NCBI GenBank assembly: GCA_030612095.1
Contig: JAUWOO010000009.1
Span: 1-21,797 of the forward strand
From: Thermoplasmatota archaeon
GTDB lineage: Archaea; Thermoplasmatota; E2; DHVEG-1
Length of the DNA stretch: 21,797 bases
Reading direction: 5' to 3'
The notes under the pieces were generated by a model. That model worked only from the letters and a program-made list of their open reading frames with translations. It ran no database searches and was not told the DNA's origin. The translations under genes were made by a program, and so were the position numbers. This document shows positions 6,600 through 14,388 of this stretch, piece after piece (the first letter of the stretch is position 1; each line of letters opens with the position of its first letter).

Positions 6600-9322
6600 T
6601 TTATCATATCTCCCGATACCTCTATATAAAAATCATCAAATTGTAAAACACCTTTATCCTTTTTCCCTTTGACTTTTGTCTCTTTTTTAACTTGAATATA
6701 ACCATTCTTTATTAAAGGTTCATCTGGAGTTTCTTTATCGACAATCGGTATCTCTAACCATCTGACATCCCCATGCCCTTCAATAGTTTTTATTAGTTCG
6801 TCTTGATGTTCCCCAATCCATTTGGTAAGTTTCCCACTTTCTTTTTTGAACAGTGGCCCTATTTTAGAATGAACAGGTTTAACCGAAGTAATTTTTTCTT
6901 CGACATCTGGCTTTCCAACAATAAATTCGTGATCATCAGGATAGTTTAATGTTGATTTAATTATTGATTCACTGGGTTTTATCTTGGAAATAATGCTTTT
7001 TGTAGAATAGGTTGTAGAGGACTGCATAGAAGCATTTAATGCCATACCATGAGCGCTTTTCCATGAGCGCACCCAAGAAATGTAGTTTTTAACATATTCC
7101 CCTGCTTTTTCGGCCTCGTTATCGATGAGTATCATTTCAGGCCATGGTGAAACATGTACACTCGTACAACCCTCAAATTTTTTATAACACTGGTGATATA
7201 TCTCTTCTGTAATATGTGGGAAAAATGGTGCAAATAATTTTAGAATACCCAAGCCCAGTGTGTATATCGTGTAGCTAATACTTTCAACGTTTTCGTTTTT
7301 GTATGTGGATGATTTTGCCATTTCGATGTAATGATCTGCAAGTTCATGCCACAGAAAGTATTCAATTTCTTTCATTGCCTGGGAGTAATCAAATACATCC
7401 ATTAGTTCCGTACATTTCTTTACTAGCTTGCTATATTTTGTTAGTATCCATCTGTCAATATCGGTTAGCTCTGGTTTTTCTGGTTTAGCATCATTTTTGA
7501 TTATGTTTGAAATGAATTTCTCAACATTCCATAGTTTACGAAGAAGCCTTGTTCCTCTTACAACATCCTTGTTTCTAAACGCGTTGTCTTCACCTAAAGC
7601 ACAGCTTGCCGCATAGCATCGGAATGCATCAGTGCCGTATTCATCTATCAGTTTTAGCGGGTCAATTACATTTCCAAGACTGGCATGCATGGGTGTCCCA
7701 TCTTCAGATAATATGAATCCCCCCATCATGATGTTTTCAAAGGGCTTCTCATCTGTCAAAAGATTGCACCTTAGAATTGTATAAAATGCCCATGTTCTAA
7801 TTATATCATGTGCCTGTGGCCTAAGAGACATTGGATACAGTTTTTTGAATTTCTCATCATCCCTATGCCAAAATGTGTTGTAGAGAGGCGATATTGATGA
7901 GTCCATCCATGTGTCAAAGACATCTTCGCAACCTTTGAGGTTTCCTCCGCATTTTGGACATGTTCCTACTGGTGGTTTATCAATTGTAGGATCAATATAA
8001 CAATCCTTGGATCTAGCAAGTACAACATGCTTGCATTTTTCACATTCCCAGAGTGGTATTGGCGTTGCAAAATATCTTTGACGGCTGATAACCCAGTCCC
8101 ATTCTAGAGATTCCACCCAGTCTATAAGTCTTATTTTCATGAACTCTGGGCACCATTTCATCTCATCACTGGAATTTAATACCATTTTTTTGAATGGTAC
8201 AGTCTTTAAGAACCATTGTTCTGCATTAATGAATTCGACAGGTGTTTTGCAGCGCCAACATACACCTACACTCTGTTCCAGTGGACTTTGTGCAATAAGC
8301 AGGTCGTTTTTTTGTAAATCCTCAATTACATCCCTGCGTGCATCTTCAATTTTCATCCCCTTGTATTTACCGCAGATATCAGTCATACATCCTTCTTCAT
8401 CAATACTCATTTCAATGGGCAGTTTATACTTAAAAACCCAGTTTAAATCCTCTTTGTCACCAACAGTACATATCATAACAAGACCAGATCCAAACTCAGG
8501 ATCTACAACATCATCCTCAACAATCTTTACCTCTTTGTTGAATAAGGGCACCTTTAACATTTGATCTGCAAGCCAGGGTGCACGTTCATCCTTTGGATGG
8601 ACTGCAACAATCTGACATGATGGAAGCATCTCTGGCCGTGTAGTTGCAATCTCAACGTACATTCCCTCATCATCTTTTCCAATTCCATGATAATTCAAAA
8701 GCTGCTCAGATTGTTCTTTTACAAAATAGAATTTTATTGTGTTAAGTTTCGTTGTTCTATCAGCATATGTCACCTCTGCATCTGCCATGGCAGTCATGCA
8801 ACGTGGGCACCAGTTCACTGGAAATTTACCCTTGTAAATGTGACCTTTATCATATAGCTCGATGAAGGATATCTGGGTGAGTCTTCGATAGTACTCTGCA
8901 TTAGTCTGATAATATATCGATGGATCCATACTTTCCCCCAGTATGATAAACTGGTCAGTCATGGTTTTGATATTTTTCTCAGCAAATTCAGAACAAAGCT
9001 TTGTGAATTCATGCCTATCTATATCTTTACGAGTTATATTCAGCCGTCTTTCGACACGTTCCTCAATCGGTATTCCATTCACATCGAAACATAACGGGAA
9101 AAACACATTGAAACCACACATACGTTTGTATCTTGCAGCAAAATCTATGTGAGTGTAATGAACCGCATGTCCTGCATGGAGTGGGCCAGACGCATAACGC
9201 GGTGGGACATCTATACTATACGGCTTTTTATCGCTATCAAAATCAAAGTGATGGATTTTCATTTCCTGCCATTTTTTCTGCCATTTTTTCTCAATGGATT
9301 TCTGATCATATGGTGTTGACAT
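6596..9322 (-). CDS. valS: Valyl-tRNA synthetase
   Basis: A 908-residue class I synthetase that charges tRNA-Val in the cytosol. The N-terminus has VPPRYASGPLHAGHAVHYTH, the HIGH region, in the archaeal ValRS style; zinc-ribbon cysteines appear at CPRC, CWRC, CEKC and CPKC; the central insert with ATTRPEMLPSCQIVAVHP is the CP1 editing domain; WVISRQRYFATPIPLW and DVFDTWMDSSISP are further class Ia motifs. The C-terminal third is the anticodon-binding domain. Two catalytic signatures are degenerate: HIGH reads HAGH and KMSKS reads PMHAS within GTPMHASLGN. The rest is full length and uninterrupted, so it is probably active. A GTGGAG ribosome binding site precedes the ATG. Confidence 0.95.
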   Translation of the reverse strand: MSTPYDQKSIEKKWQKKWQEMKIHHFDFDSDKKPYSIDVPPRYASGPLHAGHAVHYTHIDFAARYKRMCGFNVFFPLCFDVNGIPIEERVERRLNITRKDIDRHEFTKLCSEFAEKNIKTMTDQFIILGESMDPSIYYQTNAEYYRRLTQISFIELYDKGHIYKGKFPVNWCPRCMTAMADAEVTYADRTTKLNTIKFYFVKEQSEQLLNYHGIGKDDEGMYVEIATTRPEMLPSCQIVAVHPKDERAPWLADQMLKVPLFNKEVKIVEDDVVDPEFGSGLVMICTVGDKEDLNWVFKYKLPIEMSIDEEGCMTDICGKYKGMKIEDARRDVIEDLQKNDLLIAQSPLEQSVGVCWRCKTPVEFINAEQWFLKTVPFKKMVLNSSDEMKWCPEFMKIRLIDWVESLEWDWVISRQRYFATPIPLWECEKCKHVVLARSKDCYIDPTIDKPPVGTCPKCGGNLKGCEDVFDTWMDSSISPLYNTFWHRDDEKFKKLYPMSLRPQAHDIIRTWAFYTILRCNLLTDEKPFENIMMGGFILSEDGTPMHASLGNVIDPLKLIDEYGTDAFRCYAASCALGEDNAFRNKDVVRGTRLLRKLWNVEKFISNIIKNDAKPEKPELTDIDRWILTKYSKLVKKCTELMDVFDYSQAMKEIEYFLWHELADHYIEMAKSSTYKNENVESISYTIYTLGLGILKLFAPFFPHITEEIYHQCYKKFEGCTSVHVSPWPEMILIDNEAEKAGEYVKNYISWVRSWKSAHGMALNASMQSSTTYSTKSIISKIKPSESIIKSTLNYPDDHEFIVGKPDVEEKITSVKPVHSKIGPLFKKESGKLTKWIGEHQDELIKTIEGHGDVRWLEIPIVDKETPDEPLIKNGYIQVKKETKVKGKKDKGVLQFDDFYIEVSGDMIK

Positions 9323-9330
9323 TCTATTTT

Positions 9331-9361
9331 CTCCACTAGATATATATGTGAACTAGTAGAG
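9331..9361. repeat. Inverted repeat over the valS ribosome binding site
   Basis: CTCCACTAG (9331-9339) and CTAGTAGAG (9353-9361) are inverted with 8 of 9 positions matching and 13 bases between. On the minus strand the arm nearer the gene contains GTGGAG, the probable valS ribosome binding site. It could be an operator overlapping the transcription start or, if the mRNA starts upstream enough, a hairpin that hides the binding site. Confidence 0.4.
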
Positions 9362-9376
9362 GTCAAAGAATTTTTA

Positions 9377-9386
9377 CTTATAAAAG
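9377..9386 (-). promoter_or_regulatory. Candidate TATA box for valS
   Basis: CTTTTATAAG on the minus strand lies about 55-64 bases before the valS ATG and would start transcription near 9354, leaving a leader of about 30 bases. A second AT-rich run (tatatatat, 9341-9349) is closer but would give almost no leader. Confidence 0.4.
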
Positions 9387-9407
9387 CTACTCACCACAGA
9401 ACCTTTT

Positions 9408-9527
9408 CTATGTTTGTTCGCGGGCCCAAGCTCCATTTTGATTATTTGTGTCTTTTATATCTCCACTGTCACTACATCTATGATAATGCCACTTGCAATT
9501 ATCAAGATACATAAAACCTTTATGCAT
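9408..9527 (-). CDS. Candidate 39-residue peptide with CxxHxHxC motif
   Basis: An ATG-to-TAG frame of 39 residues lies between the tiny gene at 9573-9671 and valS, on the same strand. It contains NCKWHYHRC, two Cys and two His spaced as a possible small metal site, then a polar tail (SDSGDIKDTNNQNG). There is no clear ribosome binding site; the nearest purine run (GGGAG) is about 25-30 bases upstream of the ATG. It may be a chance frame or a remnant of a larger gene. I list it because this stretch otherwise holds no gene. Confidence 0.25.
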   Translation of the reverse strand: MHKGFMYLDNCKWHYHRCSDSGDIKDTNNQNGAWAREQT

Positions 9528-9572
9528 ATGTTTTGCTTTGTGTAATTATTTTTCTCCCTTAAATCTACAAGT

Positions 9573-9671
9573 TCATTGCTGTTTTTTCTTTTTTTCTTTT
9601 TTGAACTTAAGCATTCTCTCATGCATCTCCCTTACTCTCTTTTCTACATGATTTTGATAAATATTTGCCAT
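9573..9671 (-). CDS. Tiny basic protein, HVEKR/HERM family, copy 1
   Basis: A 32-residue protein starting MANIYQNHVEKRVREMHERM and ending in a Lys-rich tail. The ribosome binding site GGGGAGGT lies 3 bases before the ATG and is the best Shine-Dalgarno match in the window; a TATA-like ATATTAATAAAAA lies about 40-50 bases upstream. A second gene at 11272-11373 encodes a paralog with the same core, YxxHVEKRxxExHERM, and 12 of the first 20 residues identical. The core looks like one short amphipathic basic helix, possibly binding nucleic acid or a partner protein, which is inference. No known family is recognised. Confidence 0.7.
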   Translation of the reverse strand: MANIYQNHVEKRVREMHERMLKFKKEKKKKQQ

Positions 9672-9740
9672 TTTACCTCCCCAGACCTGATTTAAAAACA
9701 GTACTTTTTATTAATATTTTGTTCGCAGGTGAATATGCAG

Positions 9741-9760
9741 GTAGATCCCGTAAAATCTAC
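9741..9760. repeat. Perfect 6-bp hairpin downstream of the transglutaminase-like gene
   Basis: GTAGAT and ATCTAC are separated by 8 bases. The hairpin lies 30 bases beyond the stop of the transglutaminase-like gene and 70 bases ahead of the tiny gene's ATG. It has no clear U-tract, so termination is doubtful. It includes most of the shared motif TTGTAGATTT (minus strand, 9753-9762). Confidence 0.3.
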
Positions 9761-9789
9761 AACTGTGTAACATCCATTTCCTTAAAATA

Positions 9790-10839
9790 TCAGTCTTTAC
9801 TTGATGCGATGGGCTTAGGTTCTTCCAGTGCCATCTTTCTAAATTCTTTCACTTCATCAACAGATGGTAAAACAGGTTTGATATGTCTCCCCTTCATCTT
9901 TCTATTATATTCCTCTATACTAATTTCCTCTAGCATTTTCCTACCTTTTTCCCTAAGTTGATCCATAGAACCATTCACAGTGTCAACTGTATTCCGTAGT
10001 ACTATGAAAAGAGGCAACATAAGCTGACGGAATAGTAGTGGAAACCCCTCAAATCTGATATCCATACTTTTATCAACCCTAACTCTCCATCCAGGCTCTG
10101 CCCCTAACTCCGATATGGCAACACCCATTCCAACGCTGAGTTCGTCTGAAAAAGTTGGATCCCCATTTATCCATGTACCATTCACTTTCAGCTCTGCCTC
10201 ACCATGCATAGCATCAAGAAACCCTAAAGATTGGAAGGTTTCTCTCAATATTGGATCTGGAGCCACCATGACATCATAGAGCTCCTGAGTTGGAGATAAT
10301 CCGTACAATCTATAGCGAGCGGGAATCCCACCAGCTCTTGCTATGGCTGCCAGAAGTGACAGCTGATCAATGCACACTCCTCCTTTCGTCTTGAATGTTT
10401 GGAGAGCACCTCCGATGGGCTTAAAGAGTAGATATTTATTATCTTTGACCCAATTAAAAGCAGCTTGAGCAAATTCCTCATCTGACTTACTTTCTGCCCT
10501 TAATTGTTCTGCAAGAGCACGTATTTCAGGGGCATCTGATTCACATAAAAGTGTTGGCCTTAGGTATTTTTTGTTTTCATGTTTATATGGCCCTATTGTA
10601 TCAAGAATTTTTTTGTTTAGAAGCTTGGTAGAATCATACTGACTCTCATCAGTAATATGTGCCCATGGTACTCGATGATTTCTCAGTCTTAATTCATATG
10701 AAGATATATTTTGGATTATGGATTCAGGATGGTTCGCAATTATAAATGATAGTGGACCTATTGTCTTTAAAAAATTTTTCAAAAGTGGTCTTGGTATTAA
10801 CAATCCCTTATCTATTCCCTCACTAATTTTTCTAAACAT
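9790..10839 (-). CDS. Transglutaminase-like (papain-fold) protein
   Basis: A 349-residue protein. GGVCIDQLSLLAAIARAGG (about 153-171) holds the probable catalytic Cys156, and the following IPARYRLYG is the classic continuation in transglutaminase-like proteins. MHGEAELKVNGTWINGDPTF supplies His212 and Asp227, completing a Cys-His-Asp triad. Archaeal members may be proteases or cross-linking enzymes; the substrate is unknown. No signal peptide is visible in this form. An ATG at 10959 would add 40 residues, but I choose 10839 because GGTGAT lies 3 bases ahead and the TATA-like TTTATATATG (10911-10920) falls inside the longer frame. The gene stands alone. Confidence 0.82.
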   Translation of the reverse strand: MFRKISEGIDKGLLIPRPLLKNFLKTIGPLSFIIANHPESIIQNISSYELRLRNHRVPWAHITDESQYDSTKLLNKKILDTIGPYKHENKKYLRPTLLCESDAPEIRALAEQLRAESKSDEEFAQAAFNWVKDNKYLLFKPIGGALQTFKTKGGVCIDQLSLLAAIARAGGIPARYRLYGLSPTQELYDVMVAPDPILRETFQSLGFLDAMHGEAELKVNGTWINGDPTFSDELSVGMGVAISELGAEPGWRVRVDKSMDIRFEGFPLLFRQLMLPLFIVLRNTVDTVNGSMDQLREKGRKMLEEISIEEYNRKMKGRHIKPVLPSVDEVKEFRKMALEEPKPIASSKD

Positions 10840-11029
10840 CTTATCACCATATTTTGCTCTAAATTTATCAAACTTTTTTAATATTAATATAAAATACTTA
10901 CATTTTACAGCATATATAAATGTTTTCACGTCCAAAATTTTTATTGCAACATTTGTCACAATATATTATATCTGTTTCCATCTATTAGACTCTGCTTTTT
11001 GACGGGAGGCAAAAAGGAAAATAGACATT

Positions 11030-11146
11030 ATGAAACAAAAAAATATCTATTCGCTAGATGCTATTGATGGCAAAGCAGTTCAATTATTCACAAAACTTGG
11101 TATGCTAAGAATCTTGCTAAAACCTTACTCTAAAAAATATTTTTAA
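11030..11146 (+). pseudogene. Remnant of a winged-helix regulator (third paralog), frameshifted and truncated
   Basis: The frame from ATG 11030 reads 38 residues and contains DGKAVQLFTKLGM, matching the N-terminus of the regulators at 14650-15030 and 18004-18378 (KAVQLFTELGM in the latter). Right after GM the match moves to another frame: AAGAATCTTGCTAAAACCTTA encodes KNLAKTL, exactly the continuation in both intact copies. One base is therefore missing in the Pro codon (GGTATGC-TAAG). The restored frame stops two codons later (CTC TAA), and the helix-turn-helix part is absent. It lies on the opposite strand to the intact copies. A small functional N-terminal peptide cannot be excluded. Confidence 0.75.
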
Positions 11147-11204
11147 CAATGGATAAAGAAGAATGAATGAGTAAACATCTCTAGAATTCCTTTTTTATCC
11201 TGAG

Positions 11205-11248
11205 TTCAACAACAATAACTGGTTTTATAAGGAGTTAGTTGTTGTGAA
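11205..11248 (+). promoter_or_regulatory. TATA box inside a dyad, promoter of tiny gene copy 2
   Basis: GGTTTTATAAGG (11221-11232) holds a TATA-like core and predicts transcription start near 11253, leaving a short leader with the GAGGTGA ribosome binding site. It is flanked by imperfect inverted arms of 16 bases, TTCAACAACAATAACT (11205-11220) and AGTTAGTTGTTGTGAA (11233-11248), 11 of 16 matched and better with a one-base shift. The symmetry around a TATA box suggests a repressor operator. Confidence 0.4.
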
Positions 11249-11271
11249 TTTGTAGATTTGTGAGGTGAATC

Positions 11272-11373
11272 ATGCCAGATGCCTATTCAAAGCATGTAGA
11301 AAAAAGAATAAAAGAACTGCATGAAAGGATGTCTAAATCTAAATTACATCCTACAAAGAAACATAAATATTAA
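11272..11373 (+). CDS. Tiny basic protein, HVEKR/HERM family, copy 2
   Basis: A 33-residue protein starting MPDAYSKHVEKRIKELHERM, with a basic tail (SKSKLHPTKKHKY). A GAGGTGA ribosome binding site sits 4 bases before the ATG, and a TATA-like box lies inside a dyad upstream. It aligns without gaps to the 32-residue protein at 9573-9671: Met1, Tyr5, HVEKR (8-12), Glu15 and HERM (17-20) are identical, and most other core differences are conservative (I/V, K/R, L/M). Two diverged copies that keep a reading frame and separate good ribosome binding sites argue for selection. The function is unknown. Confidence 0.7.
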   Translation: MPDAYSKHVEKRIKELHERMSKSKLHPTKKHKY

Positions 11374-11706
11374 AACAGGACTTTCCAAGATACTTTCCTC
11401 AATCTGAGTTACCATTACCTTATAAACTCACGATATGCACGTTACCCATATGATATCTCATTAGACCTTAGTTAAAAATTCAACTCAGGTTCTATCTTTA
11501 TTACAATAGGTGTTACCAGCGTTTCTGAGCTAGTTCCACAGTCCCTAATAGCCTTATTCATTTATATTTTATCGAAGGCTTCCAGAAGCCATCCAGAAGC
11601 TTTCTAGATAGTTAATCATAAGCGAAGGCGAAATAGTCTTAGAAAAATTATTATTTCTGGCATTAAACATTAGAACTGGACAATAAGATAAAGACTATTG
11701 GCTTGA
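11374..11706. other. Gene-poor spacer with a short tandem repeat
   Basis: No convincing gene. TCCAGAAGC occurs twice with an 11-base period (11581-11589 and 11592-11600), and the first copy is part of the palindrome GGCTTCCAGAAGCC (11577-11590). A 29-residue minus-strand frame (11472-11561) has no ribosome binding site. The segment lies downstream of both the tiny gene (plus) and the PAS protein gene (minus), so it probably holds their 3' ends. Confidence 0.4.
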
Positions 11707-14388
11707 TTAAATGACATATCTCTGTGCTAACAATTCTTTTCCCTTTTCTGTGATATACAGCATTTTCGCTTTTCCTTGTTTTCTTGAAAAAATTAATCCC
11801 AATCTAATGAGCGATTCTATTCGTTTTTGACTGGTGACTTTAGATATTGAAAACGTTTTTCCTATTTTTGAATGTGTGACGAGAACGTTTCTATTGTTCT
11901 CACTATGAATGTAATTTAGTATCTCAAATAGTGTTTCTTCAAGTTGAACGTCCTCAATTCGTTGTGATGGTAGTTGTAGAAATTCCTCCTGTAGTATCGC
12001 CATTTTGGTTTTATCCATAAGTAAGGGGTTGATACGGAGTAATAACAAGGAATGTTGTTTTTCAATTAGATTATTTATCCTATAGAGAATTTTCATCACC
12101 GATTCAACGGAGTGGTTAGTGATAAGACAATCAATGCGGTCAAGTAATATCACAGATGACTTCTCTTTTGCGATAAAATCTTCAATGATTTGAAGTAAAT
12201 CCTCTAAATTAGATGCAGTTAGATAATTTTTATCTTTATCTGTTGCTAGTTTCACAATTTTTGGTTTTACATCAGTAAACATTTTATGTATTATTTCATC
12301 GTTTGTTCTACCAATATATAGCCCAGAAAATTCAGAACGAAGCATCCCTGTAAATATTTCTGTTGCTGCATCACTTGATGGATCTGGAATTAGGTAACTT
12401 TTGCCGAATAATAATTTGCCATGCATCTCTTTTTCATAGGTAATATCTCGGCAGACAAATAGGATCTCAGTGATTTTTTTCGTTTCGTCTCGTAAAAAGG
12501 ATGGAGAAACTGAAAGCAGTCTTTTCGCTCCAAATTTCATATTTATCACAAGTTCATCCATAGTATTTGTTTTTCCGTTGAATATCGTTTGTATGTGGCC
12601 TAAGAGTTCATCAAGGTTTTCAAATAGTTGAAGCTGTTTAACAGATTTTCCAATAATATGAGTTTTCTTATGTCCCGTTATTTTTTCTGCGGCGCTATTC
12701 CATATTTTTATCTTATAGCCTTTATCTATTGTGAAAATGATTTCAGAAGTACTATCAATGACAGATTGTAAGTGGTTTTTACTTTTTTGTGTGTTCTCTT
12801 CAGCTTTACGCAACGCAATCTCTGCATTCTTACTTTTGGTGATATCTACAAAGGTTATAAAGACAGCATTCCTTCCATTGAACTTGATTGTTTTAGAAAA
12901 GAGTTCAATCCATTTTACCTTACCGGTTTTAGCAAAAGTCTTGAAAGAATGCCGGTCAACAACATCTTTACCCCCTTTGAGCTTCTTCTGTAATTGTTCT
13001 AATGCAAAGGTTGCATCATCAGGATGAATTACTTTTTTCAAAATTTTAGTTCCTTCACGTAAAAACTCGTCATTTGAATAACCACCCATTCCAGTAAAAG
13101 CATCATTCATATATTTGAACTGGTTATCCTGAATAATTGCGATACCCATGAGAGATTGTTCCGAAAGCATCCGGAATTTCTCTTCATTTTCCCGTATTTG
13201 TTCTTCTGCTTTTTTTCTTTCAGTAATCTCTCTTGATATGCCATGTAAACCAACTACGTCATTTCCTTCATAAATTGGTTTTGTATTAAGTTCAGCCACA
13301 ATTCTTCTTCCATCTTTTGATGGATATTCCACTTCATAAATAGGTACATCTTCTCCCTTCATGATTTTTTCAAAATTTCTCCTAGTTATCTCATAATATT
13401 CTGGTGTAACAACATCCAGAAAGTGTAGCTTACAAAATTCTTTATTAGTCATCCCTGAACGTTTTTCTATTATTTTGTTCACATATGTAAATCGTCCGTT
13501 TTTATCTAAAGTGTAGATACCATCATTTATATTATCAACAAGTGTAATATATTTTTCTTCTGCTTTTTTTCTTTCAGTAACGTCACGAGTGCTTGTTAAT
13601 ATCCCTTCAATTTTTGGATTTGCCAGTAGGTTAGTTCCAACAGATTCACAGTAAACCCAATGTCCATTTTTATGCCAAATTCGACATTCTAATTTGGGAC
13701 CAACTGAATCGTTCTTTTTTATAAATTTAGCAAACTCCCTTTTTAATGCAGGAATATCATCTGGATGAAGGAATTCAAAAATATTTCTACCAATCAACTC
13801 ATCTGTCTTGTAACCAAAAGTTTTCTCTACAGCTAGGCTTTGGTATCGAATGGAACCATCTCTTTCTATAACAGAAACTATATCTGAAGAATGTTCTATG
13901 AGAGAAACAAGATATTCCCTTTGGCCTTCCAGTTTCCCTTTTTCTTTCACTTTTTGTTCGGTTATTTCAATAGTAATCGTAGCTCCCTGCACCATTTTTC
14001 CATTTTCATCAAATACTGGAAAATACAAATTATTAAACCACCTTCCATCGCGCTCATCCTCAAAATTAACTGGTTTACCTGTATTTATTACCTGTTTAAC
14101 ATATTTCACTCTGTTTTTTGCAACATCTGGTGGGACAATATCAAAATAATTCTTGCCTATGACTTCCTCTTTTTTCTTTCCAATACTTTTAGACATGGGT
14201 TCATTTAAATATAAAATATTAAAGCTAGGTATTTCAGCAGTCATGACATACTCTGGAGCTGAATCAAAAAGTTTATTCAAAACGTCTAAAGATTTCTTCA
14301 ATTCTTTATTTAATGATTCTGACCTTTTAATTCTATTCTGTAAGTCCTTAATTTTGCCCGATAATTTGATTTTGTCATTATTGCTCAT
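11707..14388 (-). CDS. Multi-PAS sensor with DUF835 and C-terminal winged helix
   Basis: An 893-residue protein with no transmembrane segment, so probably cytosolic. After an N-terminal coiled coil come five PAS domains (about 40-148, 160-276, 282-395, 406-522, 541-655); PAC endings such as DVTERKKAEE and EITERKKAEE mark several boundaries. A DUF835-like domain follows (about 660-808: KSYLIPD, SSVILLDRIDCLI, LLLLRINPLLM), then a winged helix (815-893) with SKVTSQKRIESLIRLGLI. There is no histidine kinase core or receiver, so signalling probably goes straight to DNA through the winged helix. A GTG at 14397 is possible; the ATG at 14388 has GGTGGAT 3 bases ahead. Residue positions count from the GTG; subtract 3 for this start. 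Confidence 0.88.
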   Translation of the reverse strand: MSNNDKIKLSGKIKDLQNRIKRSESLNKELKKSLDVLNKLFDSAPEYVMTAEIPSFNILYLNEPMSKSIGKKKEEVIGKNYFDIVPPDVAKNRVKYVKQVINTGKPVNFEDERDGRWFNNLYFPVFDENGKMVQGATITIEITEQKVKEKGKLEGQREYLVSLIEHSSDIVSVIERDGSIRYQSLAVEKTFGYKTDELIGRNIFEFLHPDDIPALKREFAKFIKKNDSVGPKLECRIWHKNGHWVYCESVGTNLLANPKIEGILTSTRDVTERKKAEEKYITLVDNINDGIYTLDKNGRFTYVNKIIEKRSGMTNKEFCKLHFLDVVTPEYYEITRRNFEKIMKGEDVPIYEVEYPSKDGRRIVAELNTKPIYEGNDVVGLHGISREITERKKAEEQIRENEEKFRMLSEQSLMGIAIIQDNQFKYMNDAFTGMGGYSNDEFLREGTKILKKVIHPDDATFALEQLQKKLKGGKDVVDRHSFKTFAKTGKVKWIELFSKTIKFNGRNAVFITFVDITKSKNAEIALRKAEENTQKSKNHLQSVIDSTSEIIFTIDKGYKIKIWNSAAEKITGHKKTHIIGKSVKQLQLFENLDELLGHIQTIFNGKTNTMDELVINMKFGAKRLLSVSPSFLRDETKKITEILFVCRDITYEKEMHGKLLFGKSYLIPDPSSDAATEIFTGMLRSEFSGLYIGRTNDEIIHKMFTDVKPKIVKLATDKDKNYLTASNLEDLLQIIEDFIAKEKSSVILLDRIDCLITNHSVESVMKILYRINNLIEKQHSLLLLRINPLLMDKTKMAILQEEFLQLPSQRIEDVQLEETLFEILNYIHSENNRNVLVTHSKIGKTFSISKVTSQKRIESLIRLGLIFSRKQGKAKMLYITEKGKELLAQRYVI

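Noticed and set aside
11472..11561. 29-residue minus-strand frame (starts MNKAIRDCGTSS) downstream of the PAS protein
   Set aside because: No ribosome binding site, an AT-rich run directly touching the ATG, and no paralog; probably chance.
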